Positions 27,336 through 36,901 of a stretch of 64,000 nucleotides of DNA are shown one piece after another. The first letter of the stretch is position 1; each line of letters begins with the position of its first letter. Where the stretch lies: contig NZ_CADIKL010000038.1 in NCBI RefSeq assembly GCF_902859945.1, positions 1-64,000 of the forward strand, given 5' to 3'. The notes beneath the pieces were generated by a model. The model was not told where the DNA came from and did no database searches. It was given only the letters and a program-made list of their open reading frames with translations. The position numbers and the translations under genes were made by a program. The DNA comes from Paraburkholderia caffeinitolerans (GTDB taxonomy: Bacteria > Pseudomonadota > Gammaproteobacteria > Burkholderiales > Burkholderiaceae).

Positions 27336-27857
27336 CTAGTTTTGAGCCATGGCTACGGGCAGGCCCGGCAAGTGCCGCTTGCCGAACACCGCTCTGTGAT
27401 GCGGCGACGCCGCTGACACAGGGTCATTCCAGCTGAACGCGAGCAACCTTCCGGCAACATAGCCGCAGCGGAACCGGAGATCTAGCGGTTCGCCACCGCT
27501 CACGCGGATGCCTTGAGCCTCGACTGTCACGATGGTGTCGACCACCACGTGCTGCTTGCGCTCGCCAAACGAAGCATTGCGCGGCGTGACCGACGCGTGC
27601 CCGCTCTCGAAGGAACCCTGACGAAACTCGACGTGGTCGATCGCACTCGAGGTACTGGCGACGAAAATGCCGTGGGCAGCGCAGTCCGCAACGAGTGGAT
27701 CGGCATGCATGGTCTCGATGAACTGACTGACGAGCTGGTTGTGTTGATCGAGCTGGTCGGCAAATGCGGGCGCTGCGAGCGAAAAGCACGCACTGGCAAC
27801 CACCGAACGGCCGGCCAGGCTCAGTAACCGCTTCGGTACCGGACGGGTGCGAAACAT
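27336..27857 (-). CDS. Secreted BspC-like protein
   Basis: About 173 residues from ATG 27857 (ATG at 27881 is an alternative; neither ribosome site is strong). Signal peptide about 1-33 ending AFA-D. The mature part (QFIETMHADPLVADCAAHG, VTPRNASFGERKQHVVVDTI, LRFRCGYVAGRLLAFSW) resembles the BspC-domain family of Burkholderia periplasmic proteins of unknown role, with two conserved Cys. The call is from memory of the family pattern. It lies downstream of, and on the same strand as, the MFS gene. Confidence 0.55.
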   Translation of the reverse strand: MFRTRPVPKRLLSLAGRSVVASACFSLAAPAFADQLDQHNQLVSQFIETMHADPLVADCAAHGIFVASTSSAIDHVEFRQGSFESGHASVTPRNASFGERKQHVVVDTIVTVEAQGIRVSGGEPLDLRFRCGYVAGRLLAFSWNDPVSAASPHHRAVFGKRHLPGLPVAMAQN

Positions 27858-27905
27858 CGAAACGACTCTAACGATAATCATGATGCAGGCGACCTCGCAG
27901 GAGGT

Positions 27906-29129
27906 TCAGTCGAGTTCCCGATGGCGCATCGCAATGCAGAACGTCGCCAGGCCAATACACTGCAATACCGCCATGCCGAGCGCCATGTAGAGGGTGCTGC
28001 CGAGCAGCATGGGAACCAGCAGGGCCGAGGACAGGAAGTTGCCAAACTGCTGGACCGTGATGTAGCAGCTTGACGCCAGGCCGCGTCGCTCGGGAAAGCA
28101 ATCCAGCGCCAGAACCTGAAGGAAGGGCTGGGTCATCATCATGCCCAGACTGAAAACCGGTAGCGCTACCAGCGCCCATGGCATTGGTGAAGCATGCATC
28201 GCGTTGACGCCGATGTTGACCACGCCGGCCACGACCATCACGAGATGGCCAAGCAGCACATTGCGCGCGGCACTGCCATGCCCGGCGGTACGGTGCGCGA
28301 CTGCGGCGCCGGCGATCAAACCCACCACGATCGGGATGAAAAGATAGCCGAACGACTGCTCTCCAAGACCAAGATGCTTCACGACGAAGCTCGGCGCGGC
28401 CAGGACGTAAAGGTAGATCCCGAGATTGACCGCCGCGTTGGCGAGCGCCAGCGCAACAAAGCGCGGCATCGTGAACAACGCGCCATAGGCGCGCGCAAGC
28501 GCGACGGGATGCAGCGGATGCCGGCGCGCTGGCGGCAGGGTCTCCGGGACGAAAAACCAACAGATCACGACCAGCAATGCCGACAGGAACGCGAGGAAGA
28601 GGAAAATGCTGCGCCAACCCGTCCACAGCAGCAGCCAGCCGCCACAGACAGGCGCGAGCGCGGGTGCGAGCGCGAAGATCATCGCGACCAGCGCCATGAT
28701 TTTCTGCGCGTCGGTTCCGTCGAAGACGTCGCGCACCATCGCCCGACCAATGATGACGCCGGCCCCGGCACTCATGCCCTGCACGGCACGACCGGCGTAG
28801 AGCAGCCCGATGCCCGGCGCAGCCGCGCACATCAGCGATCCAACAGTGAACAGCACATTGCCGGCGAGAATCATCCGGCGGCGGCCGATCGCATCAGAGA
28901 TCGCCCCGTGCCACGGCACCATCAGCGCGAAAGGCAGCAGGTAGGCTGACAACGACTGCTGGATCTGCGCCGGAGTAGCGTGCAGCGCCTGCGCCATGAT
29001 GGAAAAGGCCGGCAGGTATGTGGCAATCGCGAATTGCCCGAGCATCGACAGTCCAGCCACGAGCACGACGATCGTCGGGGTGTGGAGCCGTTGCGGTTCA
29101 ACCTCTGCCTTCGTGTGCATGGTCGCCAT
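27906..29129 (-). CDS. Bcr/CflA-family multidrug efflux MFS transporter
   Basis: 407 residues, 12 membrane helices. Motif A lies in GAISDAIGRRRMILAG between helices 2 and 3; motif C follows in helix 5 region (RSIFLFLAFLSALL, FVPETL). TYLPAFSIMAQALHATPAQIQQSLSAYL in helix 1-2 is characteristic of Bcr/CflA. It exports drugs or sulphonamide-like compounds by proton antiport. Its ATG directly abuts the TAA of the USP-hemerythrin gene, with AGGAG inside that gene's end, so the two are translated together. Confidence 0.92.
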   Translation of the reverse strand: MATMHTKAEVEPQRLHTPTIVVLVAGLSMLGQFAIATYLPAFSIMAQALHATPAQIQQSLSAYLLPFALMVPWHGAISDAIGRRRMILAGNVLFTVGSLMCAAAPGIGLLYAGRAVQGMSAGAGVIIGRAMVRDVFDGTDAQKIMALVAMIFALAPALAPVCGGWLLLWTGWRSIFLFLAFLSALLVVICWFFVPETLPPARRHPLHPVALARAYGALFTMPRFVALALANAAVNLGIYLYVLAAPSFVVKHLGLGEQSFGYLFIPIVVGLIAGAAVAHRTAGHGSAARNVLLGHLVMVVAGVVNIGVNAMHASPMPWALVALPVFSLGMMMTQPFLQVLALDCFPERRGLASSCYITVQQFGNFLSSALLVPMLLGSTLYMALGMAVLQCIGLATFCIAMRHRELD

Positions 29130-30101
29130 TTACAAACTCCTGTTCGTGCCGGTCTCGGGGCGTGCACCGTCCAGTCCGGTCCGGTCCGCCCTCTTCTCGG
29201 CGTCGCCTGTGCGGCACGCATGGATGAACTCCGCATGAAGCCGCTCCCAGTCGGCCGCCGTCAGGTGGCGACGTGCCGCTGCCAGGATGATCCCCTCTTC
29301 CCGTCCGCGAATGGTCCAGACGCGCTGGGCGTAACGATCGAGCACGGACAGCACCTCCGCCGCCTCGACGCCACCCTCGGGCCGCGCCACCAGCAACTCA
29401 AGCTCGCCGAGCAGCTCGTGTTCGCGTCGACCCAGCAGAAGGACTTCGTCAATTTCGGCGCGCACGCTCTCGACGCGTCGCCGCAGTCTGCCATAGAGGG
29501 TAAGTTCCTTGCGGCGCTGCAAGGGATGCACGGTGCTGCGGATATGCTCGACGGTTTCACGCAGGCCCGCGCAATGTGCGCGCAGCGATTGCGCATTTGA
29601 CGCGTCCTGATCGCTCAGCACGCAAAGCCACTGACGCAACAAGGCTGCGTGCCGCCGGTACTCGGTGCGCAGCACGTCAAGGGCCGGAATCCGGGGCGGC
29701 GTGGCCCCGATACCAAACGTCAGTACGGGAACAGTGGCGAGCGCACGCAGATCGAATGCCTTCGACCCGGGTACCGCCGTCTCGGCCGGACCCCGTACCG
29801 TCACAATCGTGTCGCACCCGGACAGGCGCACCGCGTTCAGCACTTCGTGTGCCGGTTGCGTTGAGAAAAGCGCCGTGACCCTGCACGGAATCCCCATTGC
29901 CATGGCAGCAGCCTCCGTACGCGCGAGCACTTCGCGCGCCGCGAACGCGCACTGCGCCTGGGCATGGGGATCTTCCGGCAACGTTTGTGCGTACCAGAGG
30001 CTGATTCGGGCACTATTTTCAAAGGCAAATTCGAGCGCCTGAATAGCCGCATCCGAGCAATGATCACTCGGCTCAATCAATAACCCGAGATGTCGAAACA
30101 T
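29130..30101 (-). CDS. USP-like / hemerythrin-like two-domain protein
   Basis: 323 residues. About 1-150 resemble a universal-stress fold (MFRHLGLLIEPSDHCSDAAI, TIVTVRGPAETA, VPVLTFG). About 160-300 resemble an HHE hemerythrin four-helix bundle: EYRRHAALLRQWL, STVHPLQRRKELTLYGRLR, RREHELLGELE, then TIRGREEGIILAAARRHLTAADW. The usual His in the last HxxxE pair is Ile here, so the di-iron site may be incomplete. A redox or oxygen sensor role in the cytoplasm is possible. It is followed directly by the Bcr exporter and diverges from the LAL regulator, its likely controller. Confidence 0.7.
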   Translation of the reverse strand: MFRHLGLLIEPSDHCSDAAIQALEFAFENSARISLWYAQTLPEDPHAQAQCAFAAREVLARTEAAAMAMGIPCRVTALFSTQPAHEVLNAVRLSGCDTIVTVRGPAETAVPGSKAFDLRALATVPVLTFGIGATPPRIPALDVLRTEYRRHAALLRQWLCVLSDQDASNAQSLRAHCAGLRETVEHIRSTVHPLQRRKELTLYGRLRRRVESVRAEIDEVLLLGRREHELLGELELLVARPEGGVEAAEVLSVLDRYAQRVWTIRGREEGIILAAARRHLTAADWERLHAEFIHACRTGDAEKRADRTGLDGARPETGTNRSL

Positions 30102-30280
30102 GAGATTCTGCCGTTACTGGACAGGACGCAATGGTAGGGATATCCGCTCTGTAAATCTCCCCCCATTGAAAGGGGGGAAGGTGGGTTTGGAAGCGGCACG
30201 GGTTCGCTATAATCAATTCAACCCTGCCTGACCCCGTTTGCATTGGCACGTTCGCGACGCAGTTCTTGGCCCCCAATCCG

Positions 30281-32980
30281 ATGACAAAGCAACTATCAGC
30301 CACGAGTCCGGAAGCGACGCTCAAGATCATTCCGCCGCGCGCACCGCGGGACATGCTTGCCCGTACCCGTCTGAGGTCGGACAGCGAGCAGTTCCGCAAT
30401 CGCGCCGTGACCGTTGTGCAGGCGCCGCCGGGGTTCGGGAAGACGTCGCTCCTGATCCAGTGGCGACAGGAATACCTGAGGCACGGCAGCGCAGTTGCGT
30501 GGCTCTCGCTCGACGGGCACGACGATCCTTCGCGCCTGCTCGGCGGCCTCACACTTGCCGTGCGCACGGGGTCCGGCAAGGTGACGTTCGGCAAGCGCCT
30601 GCTCGAGGGCGGCGCGATTGCGGACTCGCCACTGGAGGCGATCACGGTATGGCTGGCGGAAGTGGCCCGCACTGCGCTCGATACCGTGCTGATGCTCGAC
30701 GAAGCCGAAAAGCTGCCGCAGGCGAGCCAGGACGCGCTTGTCTATCTGCTCGAAAACCTGCCGCCCAACCTGCGTGTGGTGATTGCCGCGCGCGCCGGCT
30801 TCGACAAGGTCATCAGACGCCTGAGCGCCGCTGCACGATGCGTCACGGTGGATGCCGTCGCGCTTCGCTTTCGGCTGGACGAAACCATTGCGCTGATCGG
30901 CAACAGGCTCGACGCCGTTGTCGATGCGGAAGCGAGCGCACGATTGCATGACATCGCGGAAGGCTGGCCGCTAGGCCTGCAACTCGCCCTTGCCACCATT
31001 GCCGACTCCGAGGACCCCGTAGCGAGCATCGACGCCTTTGCCAGCAGCACCGCCGGCATTCGCGAACAGTTCGTCACTGCGCTGCTGGAGAGGCTAAGCA
31101 CTGAGGACACGGAGTTCCTCGTGCGCGTCTCCATTGTCGAGCTTCAGCACGAGGATCTTTGCGCGGCCCTCACCGGGGATCAGGACGCGGGCAAGCGGCT
31201 CCTGCGGCTTTCGCGGGAGACGCCGCTCTTTGTTGTCGGCGCGCAGGGGCGTGGCCAATGGTTCCGGATGCACGCGATGGCGCGCGAGGCGCTGCGCGCG
31301 CGTCTGGGCGCGCTGCCACAGTCCGCCCAGGAAGATTTGCACCGCCGCGCGATGCAGTGGCTGGCCGACAACGGCATGGCCGAAGCGGCCGCGCGCCACG
31401 CGCTCGCGTGCGGGCAAGAGGACACCGCGTATGTGCTTGCCCAGCGGTCGTTGCATGAGGCAGTCACGCAGGGCCATGTCGTGGCCGTGCTCGAGTGGCT
31501 CGAATGGCTGCCTGAGCCTGTGCTGGAGCGCCATCCGCGGCTGCGGCTCGCCATGGCATGGGCGCTTGCGCTCAGCGACCGGCAGCAACAGGCCGAGGAG
31601 CAGGCGCAGGCGATCCTGCGCAGCACCGAGCCGGATGACGCAATGCGCTTTGAGATCGACCTCATTCTGAGTGCGGCGGCCTACTTCGCGGATGAGCCGG
31701 ACCGTGCGGCGCACCTGCTCGAACGCTGGGGCAACACCCCGCCCGTTAGCGACCCATGGCTGCAACAGGTGCAGGCCAACCGGCTGTCGGTGCGCGCCAT
31801 CATGACCGGTGAATACGCGGCGGCGCGTCAGTACGGACGACATGCGCCGCGCGGGGATGCCAGCGCGGCCAACCGTTACGTGGTTCGCTGGCGCACGTGC
31901 TTTACAGGCTTCAGCTACCTGCTCGAGGGGCAGGTACTGCTGGCGGAACGCACGTTGCGCCCGGCGCTCGTACAGGCGGACGACGATCTCGGTCGCCGCC
32001 ACCCGTTTTCCTGCATGCTCGCGGCCCTGCTCGCTGCAACGCGCTACAACCAGGGCGACTTCGACGAAACGGCGGCGCTGCTTGCAAACCGGCTGGACGT
32101 CATCGAGCGCAGCGGTACCCCCGATGTGGTGATCTTCGCCTACCGTACGGTTGCCCGGGTCGCGGCAGCTTGCGGCGCGGAGCACCGGGCCTTCGATTTG
32201 CTCGAGACGCTCAATGCTATCGGCGCCGCCCGCCATATGCCGAGGCTATGCGTGGTCAGTCTGGCCGAGCAGATCAGGCTGCACAGCGGGCGTTTCCGTT
32301 CGGCGAGCTGTCACACGCTTGCCAACCGGCTGGACGATCTAGTCGCCGGACACGTCACCGAGGATGCACCGCTAACGCGCGGCGCGCTGCTCATGCACCA
32401 GCAGATCGCGCGGGCGTTTGTCGCATTCGCCGCTCAGGACTGGCGAGGTGCAGACGAGGCACTGGCACTTGCGCAGCGATGGACCGATTCGATGAAGCTC
32501 GGTGCCGTTGGCGCCGAGCTCATGGCCTTGCGGGCGTTCGCGCGGGACCGCTGCGGGGAAGACGGCGCCGCGCTGCTGCGGGAAGCGAAAGATCTGGCGG
32601 CAACTTACGGGATGAATCTCGCCGCACTCGACCTGCATCCCGCGCTCGTCGACTGGCTGCGTGAGCGCGCGGCCGACAGCGAGGCGCCGCCCGTGCGCGT
32701 CCACTCAATCAAGCCCGCGCCCCCCGCCGCGCCGCAGGATGCCGAAACGACAGACGGCCCGCGCGTCATGCCCAGTACCGCGCTTACGCCCAAGGAGCGC
32801 ACCGTGCTCGAACTGGTAAGCCGCCATCTCACGAACAAGGAGATTGCACTTGCCATGGGTGTTGGCCAGGAAACCGTTAAGTGGCATCTCAAGAATCTCT
32901 TCGTCAAGCTCGACGCAACGTCGCGCAAGCAGATCGTTCGCCGTGCGCAACTGATGGGTTTGATTCAGGAAATCGCCTGA
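30281..32980 (+). CDS. MalT-type (LAL) ATP-dependent LuxR regulator
   Basis: 899 residues from ATG 30281. The AAA/STAND NTPase has Walker A APPGFGKTSLL (about 47-57) and Walker B VLMLDEAEKL (about 137-146). A long helical TPR-like region follows (about 330-780), then the LuxR HTH at the end: LTPKERTVLELVSRHLTNKE, MGVGQETVKWHLKNLFVKL. These regulators bind ATP and an inducer and activate target promoters as oligomers. It is divergent from the USP-hemerythrin/Bcr pair (180-base control region) and upstream of a porin; both are likely targets. Confidence 0.92.
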   Translation: MTKQLSATSPEATLKIIPPRAPRDMLARTRLRSDSEQFRNRAVTVVQAPPGFGKTSLLIQWRQEYLRHGSAVAWLSLDGHDDPSRLLGGLTLAVRTGSGKVTFGKRLLEGGAIADSPLEAITVWLAEVARTALDTVLMLDEAEKLPQASQDALVYLLENLPPNLRVVIAARAGFDKVIRRLSAAARCVTVDAVALRFRLDETIALIGNRLDAVVDAEASARLHDIAEGWPLGLQLALATIADSEDPVASIDAFASSTAGIREQFVTALLERLSTEDTEFLVRVSIVELQHEDLCAALTGDQDAGKRLLRLSRETPLFVVGAQGRGQWFRMHAMAREALRARLGALPQSAQEDLHRRAMQWLADNGMAEAAARHALACGQEDTAYVLAQRSLHEAVTQGHVVAVLEWLEWLPEPVLERHPRLRLAMAWALALSDRQQQAEEQAQAILRSTEPDDAMRFEIDLILSAAAYFADEPDRAAHLLERWGNTPPVSDPWLQQVQANRLSVRAIMTGEYAAARQYGRHAPRGDASAANRYVVRWRTCFTGFSYLLEGQVLLAERTLRPALVQADDDLGRRHPFSCMLAALLAATRYNQGDFDETAALLANRLDVIERSGTPDVVIFAYRTVARVAAACGAEHRAFDLLETLNAIGAARHMPRLCVVSLAEQIRLHSGRFRSASCHTLANRLDDLVAGHVTEDAPLTRGALLMHQQIARAFVAFAAQDWRGADEALALAQRWTDSMKLGAVGAELMALRAFARDRCGEDGAALLREAKDLAATYGMNLAALDLHPALVDWLRERAADSEAPPVRVHSIKPAPPAAPQDAETTDGPRVMPSTALTPKERTVLELVSRHLTNKEIALAMGVGQETVKWHLKNLFVKLDATSRKQIVRRAQLMGLIQEIA

Positions 32981-33404
32981 AGGGTCCAATGAACCCGTCG
33001 GCGCCGTAACGCATCTCCGCGTTTTCCCTATGGTGACGGATAAGATTTAACGTTCCACGTTGAAGTACGTCATTTTCAAACGTTGAACTATCAACCGCTC
33101 GATAGATGACTTATCAACGTCATAACGAATCGAGCATACCCCCCATGATTTTGTCACCAGGATGCAACGCGAATAGAGCGTCACCCGGCGTCCAGCCCCG
33201 AGTAAGCGCGCGCTGAATAGCTCCTGAAGCGTTCCCCACAAGGCTTTCCGGCGTATACCACGTCACGAAATTACGGAAAACCCGCCCACCCACTGATGGG
33301 GGGAAGGATTTTTGCGCTCACGCGTATTCTCCTCAATCAGTTGCAATGTCATCTTTTTAGAATGCTGTCGATCGGGGATCGAACATGGTTACGCAGGAGA
33401 CCAC
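32981..33404. other. Porin control region with ACGTTGA repeats
   Basis: No gene with support (a 64-residue minus-strand ORF at 33047-33241 has no ribosome site). The motif ACGTTGA occurs at 33057-33063, 33080-33086 and, inverted, at 33114-33120. This spacing suggests a regulator-binding region in front of the porin or past the LAL gene. Confidence 0.4.
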
Positions 33405-34610
33405 ATGAAATTGAGAATTACGTGCGCCGCAGCGCTTTTCGCATTTGCAGGCGCAGCACACGCGCAATCGTCGGTGACGCTTTACGGTGTCGTGGACTCG
33501 GGTTTGCTCTACCAGAGCACGTCGGCGTCATACGCGGCAGCACCCTTCCTGCCGAACACCAAAATCAACGGCAACGCAGGTCATGTGGTTCAGCTCAAGG
33601 ACGGCGGCATTTACTCGAGCATCTTCGGCATGAAGGGCTCGGAAGACCTTGGCGGCGGATACGCAGCCAACTTCAAGCTCCAGGGAGCGTTTAACAGTTC
33701 CAACGGCCAGTCGGGGAAGTCGGATACGCCAACTGGAACATCAATGTTCACCCAGGTCACAACCGTCGGTGTGTCGGGCCCGTTCGGCAAGGTCGACTTC
33801 GGCCGCCAGTTCGCTCCGATGGCCTACGCGATGGCCGAAACGGACGTGCGCAATGCGCAGTACTTCGGCAGCGTGCTGACCGCCTGGCTGACCATGAACA
33901 CGATGTCGGGCTGGACCGGAAGCAACACGAACGGCCAGATTGGCGCGCTGTATGACGACAATGCGATCGTCTACAATTCGCCGTCGTTTTACGGTGTGTC
34001 CGCTGCACTCGAGTTTGCTCCCGGCGGCGTGGCGGGGCAGGCCCAGGGCGGCACGCGCGAGTCGGCCGTGCTCAAGTATTCGGGCTATGGTCTGAACGCC
34101 GATGCCGTCTACTACAACGGACACGACGCCAACCCGTACTCATATGCCGCCGCCGGTAACCCTGCGACTGCCACGACCGGCATCCCGGCGACCGGCCTGA
34201 ACAACAACCGCTTCGTCTACTTTGGCGCGAAATACACGTGGCACGGTATCTCGGTCTCCGGCTCGTTCAGCAACGGGCGCAATCCGGCCAACTCGAATGG
34301 GGTACCGAAGGCATTTGTGGTCTCCGGTGATTTCGACATGTGGACGGGCGGTCTTGGCTACCGCTTTTCCCCGGCGCTCAACTTCACCTCGGGTGTCTAC
34401 TACCTGAAGGACAACAAGAACAACTCGAACCAGTCGACCGCCTACGCAATCGGCGCTGACTACGGCGTGTCGAAGCGCACGCTGGTTTATGCGCAGGCTG
34501 GCTACGTGTCCAACCGCGGCCAGATGAACCAGGAACTCATTTATGGGACGCCTGTAGCCCCGGGCAAAAACACCACGGCCTTCAACATCGGCCTGCGCCA
34601 TACCTTCTAA
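33405..34610 (+). CDS. Gram-negative trimeric porin (Omp32/OpcP type)
   Basis: 401 residues. The ATG at 33405 follows GCAGGAGACC. Signal peptide about 1-21 (AHA-Q). The start of the barrel SSVTLYGVVDSGLLYQS, the FGMKGSEDLGGGYAANFKLQ strand, KVDFGRQFAP, and the final FNIGLRHTF with a terminal Phe for BAM recognition are the standard Burkholderia porin-4 pattern. It forms a general, mildly anion-selective pore in the outer membrane. Followed by a strong terminator, so monocistronic. Confidence 0.95.
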   Translation: MKLRITCAAALFAFAGAAHAQSSVTLYGVVDSGLLYQSTSASYAAAPFLPNTKINGNAGHVVQLKDGGIYSSIFGMKGSEDLGGGYAANFKLQGAFNSSNGQSGKSDTPTGTSMFTQVTTVGVSGPFGKVDFGRQFAPMAYAMAETDVRNAQYFGSVLTAWLTMNTMSGWTGSNTNGQIGALYDDNAIVYNSPSFYGVSAALEFAPGGVAGQAQGGTRESAVLKYSGYGLNADAVYYNGHDANPYSYAAAGNPATATTGIPATGLNNNRFVYFGAKYTWHGISVSGSFSNGRNPANSNGVPKAFVVSGDFDMWTGGLGYRFSPALNFTSGVYYLKDNKNNSNQSTAYAIGADYGVSKRTLVYAQAGYVSNRGQMNQELIYGTPVAPGKNTTAFNIGLRHTF

Positions 34611-34629
34611 GACGTATCCAGCCAACCCG

Positions 34630-34651
34630 AAGCCGCCGAAAGGCGGCTTTG
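34630..34651 (+). terminator. Intrinsic terminator after the porin gene
   Basis: AAGCCGCC-GAAA-GGCGGCTT, an 8-bp stem with GAAA tetraloop, followed by TGTCGTTTCT, 19 bases past the porin stop. Confidence 0.8.
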
Positions 34652-34785
34652 TCGTTTCTGCTCTGTCGTTTCTGCGCCGCCCACGATCTTGCAGCGCGCA
34701 TCAACGAGACATCGAACCCGCCCCGCCTCCGTCGCCGATCTGTGTGGCCGCCGGCAGGCTACAGCCTCCGGCGTGCCTTTCATGC

Positions 34786-35151
34786 TTACATACCGCCCAG
34801 GGGCTTCTGGACCGTCAGCTTGTTCGTCACCGAGGTCACGCCTGGAACGCCCTTGGCGATCTCAGCGACTTGCTCGACCTGTGCGGCATCCGTAACCGAG
34901 CCATTCAGCGTCACCGCCCCATTCTTGGCGGTGACACCAATGCTGCCGCCGTGGATCTCCTTGTGTTTCGTAATCGCGGTGTACACCGCGCGGCGCAGCT
35001 TGGTGTTGCTCTGAGCAACGGGCGCCGCTGTGCTGGACGCCGCCGCCGTAGCGCCAGGCGCGCTGGCTGCGGGTTGGGCCGACGCGTTCAGGGCCACTGC
35101 GGCGAGCAGTGTGCAGAGCGCCAGGCTGAGGGTCTTCGTAGTCGTGTTCAT
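34786..35151 (-). CDS. Secreted BON-domain protein
   Basis: 121 residues. Signal peptide about 1-25 (ALNASA-Q). An Ala/Ser-rich linker leads to one BON domain (about 50-118): LRRAVYTAITKHKEIHG, IGVTAKNGAVTLNGSVTDAA, VAEIAKGVPGVTSVTNKL. BON domains bind phospholipid or help envelope integrity under stress. Its ATG overlaps the TAA of the small upstream frame, and its AGGAG ribosome site lies inside that frame. Confidence 0.92.
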   Translation of the reverse strand: MNTTTKTLSLALCTLLAAVALNASAQPAASAPGATAAASSTAAPVAQSNTKLRRAVYTAITKHKEIHGGSIGVTAKNGAVTLNGSVTDAAQVEQVAEIAKGVPGVTSVTNKLTVQKPLGGM

Positions 35152-35249
35152 TACATACTCCTGTGGTTATTGCTGCTGGGTGAAACGCGGTAATCCTGCT
35201 GGTCATCACGCCGACGGGGAGATTCATGCAAGCGCACTACTTTGGCCAT
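35151..35249 (-). CDS. Tiny basic protein upstream of the BON gene
   Basis: 32 residues (MAKVVRLHESPRRRDD start, ending NNHRSM). A strong AAAGGAGAT ribosome site is 6 bases before the ATG at 35249, and the TAA overlaps the BON start (TAATG), so the two are coupled. The peptide is very basic and hydrophilic, with no motif I recognise. Either a real small protein or a translated leader of the BON gene. Confidence 0.5.
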   Translation of the reverse strand: MAKVVRLHESPRRRDDQQDYRVSPSSNNHRSM

Positions 35250-35460
35250 GTCGAATCTCCTTTCCTTTACTCCGGCGCAAAAAAGCAATTCGCCTGGGGC
35301 AGGAACTGCTCGTCCCTGTCCCAGGCGTCTTTCCCAGATCGGTATTTTTTTGAGTGGCAAAGCGCGCCGCGGCACTCACGCTTATGAGAAATACTGCCGC
35401 GGTGGCTTAAAAGAAATAGGATGACAAATCAATTATACAGTTGCAATATCAATAATTTGG

Positions 35461-36021
35461 TCAGACAAGTTCATTGATCAACGACTCTGCCATGGGCCAT
35501 TCACCGAAGCCCGCGGCGGGATTCAGGTGACCGACTTCGCCCAGGTCGACGAGTCGGCTGCCCCAGTCCTTCGCCATGGCCTCCACGCGCTCGAAGCGCG
35601 CAAGCGGATCATTGCGGCTCGCGCCGACGATGCTCGGGAACGGCAGCGGCTTGCGCGGAATCGGATGCCAGCCGCTCTGGGCGAGCGCATCAAAGGCCGG
35701 ATAGCCAGCCGGCAGCGGCGTTTCGAGATCGGCCGGCGCGGCGAGCAGCGCGCCGTGAATCTTGCGGCTGTGCCGCTGCGCCCATTGCACCGCGATCATT
35801 ACGCCAGCGCTGTGCGCGACGAGGATGACGGGACCGTCGATTTTCGCGAGCGCGGCGTCGAGTGCGGCCACGCGCGCCGCGCAACTGAGCTTGTCGTGTT
35901 CGAGCGGCGGCACCGAAGCCGCCTTGGGCAACCGCGCTTCCAGCAACGTTTGCCAGTGGTCCGCCACGTGGTCGCGCACCCCCGGGACCATCAGGATGGT
36001 CGGCGTGGTATGTGACATCAT
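35461..36021 (-). CDS. RBBP9/YdeN-type alpha/beta hydrolase
   Basis: 186 residues. The fold starts TILMVPGVRDHVADHWQTLL (the G-x-x-x-S-x-x-x-HW pattern of the family), the nucleophile Ser is in VAHSAGVM, and the acid and His are in SRNDPLARFERVE and GEVGHLNPAAGFGEW. Small serine hydrolases of this group have no settled substrate. It is the last gene of the minus-strand operon, 21 bases after the TauD gene. Confidence 0.9.
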   Translation of the reverse strand: MMSHTTPTILMVPGVRDHVADHWQTLLEARLPKAASVPPLEHDKLSCAARVAALDAALAKIDGPVILVAHSAGVMIAVQWAQRHSRKIHGALLAAPADLETPLPAGYPAFDALAQSGWHPIPRKPLPFPSIVGASRNDPLARFERVEAMAKDWGSRLVDLGEVGHLNPAAGFGEWPMAESLINELV

Positions 36022-36042
36022 TTGTTATGGCATCCTGCCCAA

Positions 36043-36891
36043 TCAGTACGGCTTGTCACCCATGATTCCGGCGCGCTCCATCTTGCGGTGGCACGGCGGG
36101 TAGTCCATCACGGCATAGTGCTGCGTGCTGCGGTTGTCCCAGATCGCGATGCTGTTGGGCTTCCAGCGCCAGCGCACCTGGTACTCGGGGATATAGGCCT
36201 GGCTCACGAGATAGCGCAGCAAATCGCCGGCGCCGGGGTTGGCGTCCTGCCCGAAGCGCACGCGCTCCGGCGTGTGATAGTTCGTGAAGTGCGTCGCGAA
36301 AGCGCTCACGAACAGCACTTTCTCGCCGGTCTCCGGATGCGTGCGCACGACCGGGTGTTCCGCGTCCGGGAACTGCGCCTTGAGCGCGAGACGCTTTTCG
36401 ATCGGCATCGCCGCGCCGAAGCTCGCCTCGATGCTGTGGCGGGCGCGCAGGTCCGCGATCTGCGCCTTCACGTGCTCAGGCAGCTTCTCGTAGGCCAGCA
36501 CCATGTTCGCCCACATCGTGTCGCCGCCTACGGGCGGGCACTCCACGCAGCGCAAAACCGCACCGAACTGCGGTGCCTCGCGCCAGGTGGCATCCGCATG
36601 CCACGCGTTTTCGTACCGGTCGTTGGGCTGGTCCGGGGTCTTGTAGATGCGCACAAGGCCAGCATGCTCCGGGTCGCTGCCGGCTACAGGGTGATCCTCG
36701 AGTTCTCCGAAGCGGCGCGCAAACGCCACATGCTCTGCACGCGAGATGTTCTGGTTGCGCAGGAACAGCACGCGGTGCTTGAGCAGCGCCGCGCGAATCT
36801 CGGCGAACAGGTCATTGTCCTGAATGGCATCGGCGAGATTCACGCCAGTCAGCTCGGCGCCGATTGCGCAGGTCAGTTGTTCGATTCGCAT
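36043..36891 (-). CDS. TauD/TfdA-family Fe(II)/2-oxoglutarate dioxygenase
   Basis: 282 residues from ATG 36891 (AGGAG 7 bases upstream). The 2-His-1-carboxylate site is visible: His98 and Asp100 in NAWHADATW and the distal His in NRSTQHYAVMDY near residue 255, with the 2-oxoglutarate Arg in the following CHRKMERAG. SFGAAMPIEK and WRWKPNSIAIWDN are typical. It hydroxylates a substrate with loss of CO2 from 2-oxoglutarate; taurine, aryloxyalkanoates and sulphate esters are known substrates of the family, and the substrate here is open. The context (MFS, quinone oxidoreductase, hydrolase) fits a catabolic route. Confidence 0.92.
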   Translation of the reverse strand: MRIEQLTCAIGAELTGVNLADAIQDNDLFAEIRAALLKHRVLFLRNQNISRAEHVAFARRFGELEDHPVAGSDPEHAGLVRIYKTPDQPNDRYENAWHADATWREAPQFGAVLRCVECPPVGGDTMWANMVLAYEKLPEHVKAQIADLRARHSIEASFGAAMPIEKRLALKAQFPDAEHPVVRTHPETGEKVLFVSAFATHFTNYHTPERVRFGQDANPGAGDLLRYLVSQAYIPEYQVRWRWKPNSIAIWDNRSTQHYAVMDYPPCHRKMERAGIMGDKPY

Positions 36892-36901
36892 GTTGCACTC
36901 C

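Noticed and set aside
33047..33241. 64-residue minus-strand ORF before the porin
   Set aside because: No ribosome site, no known motif, and it overlaps the likely control region.
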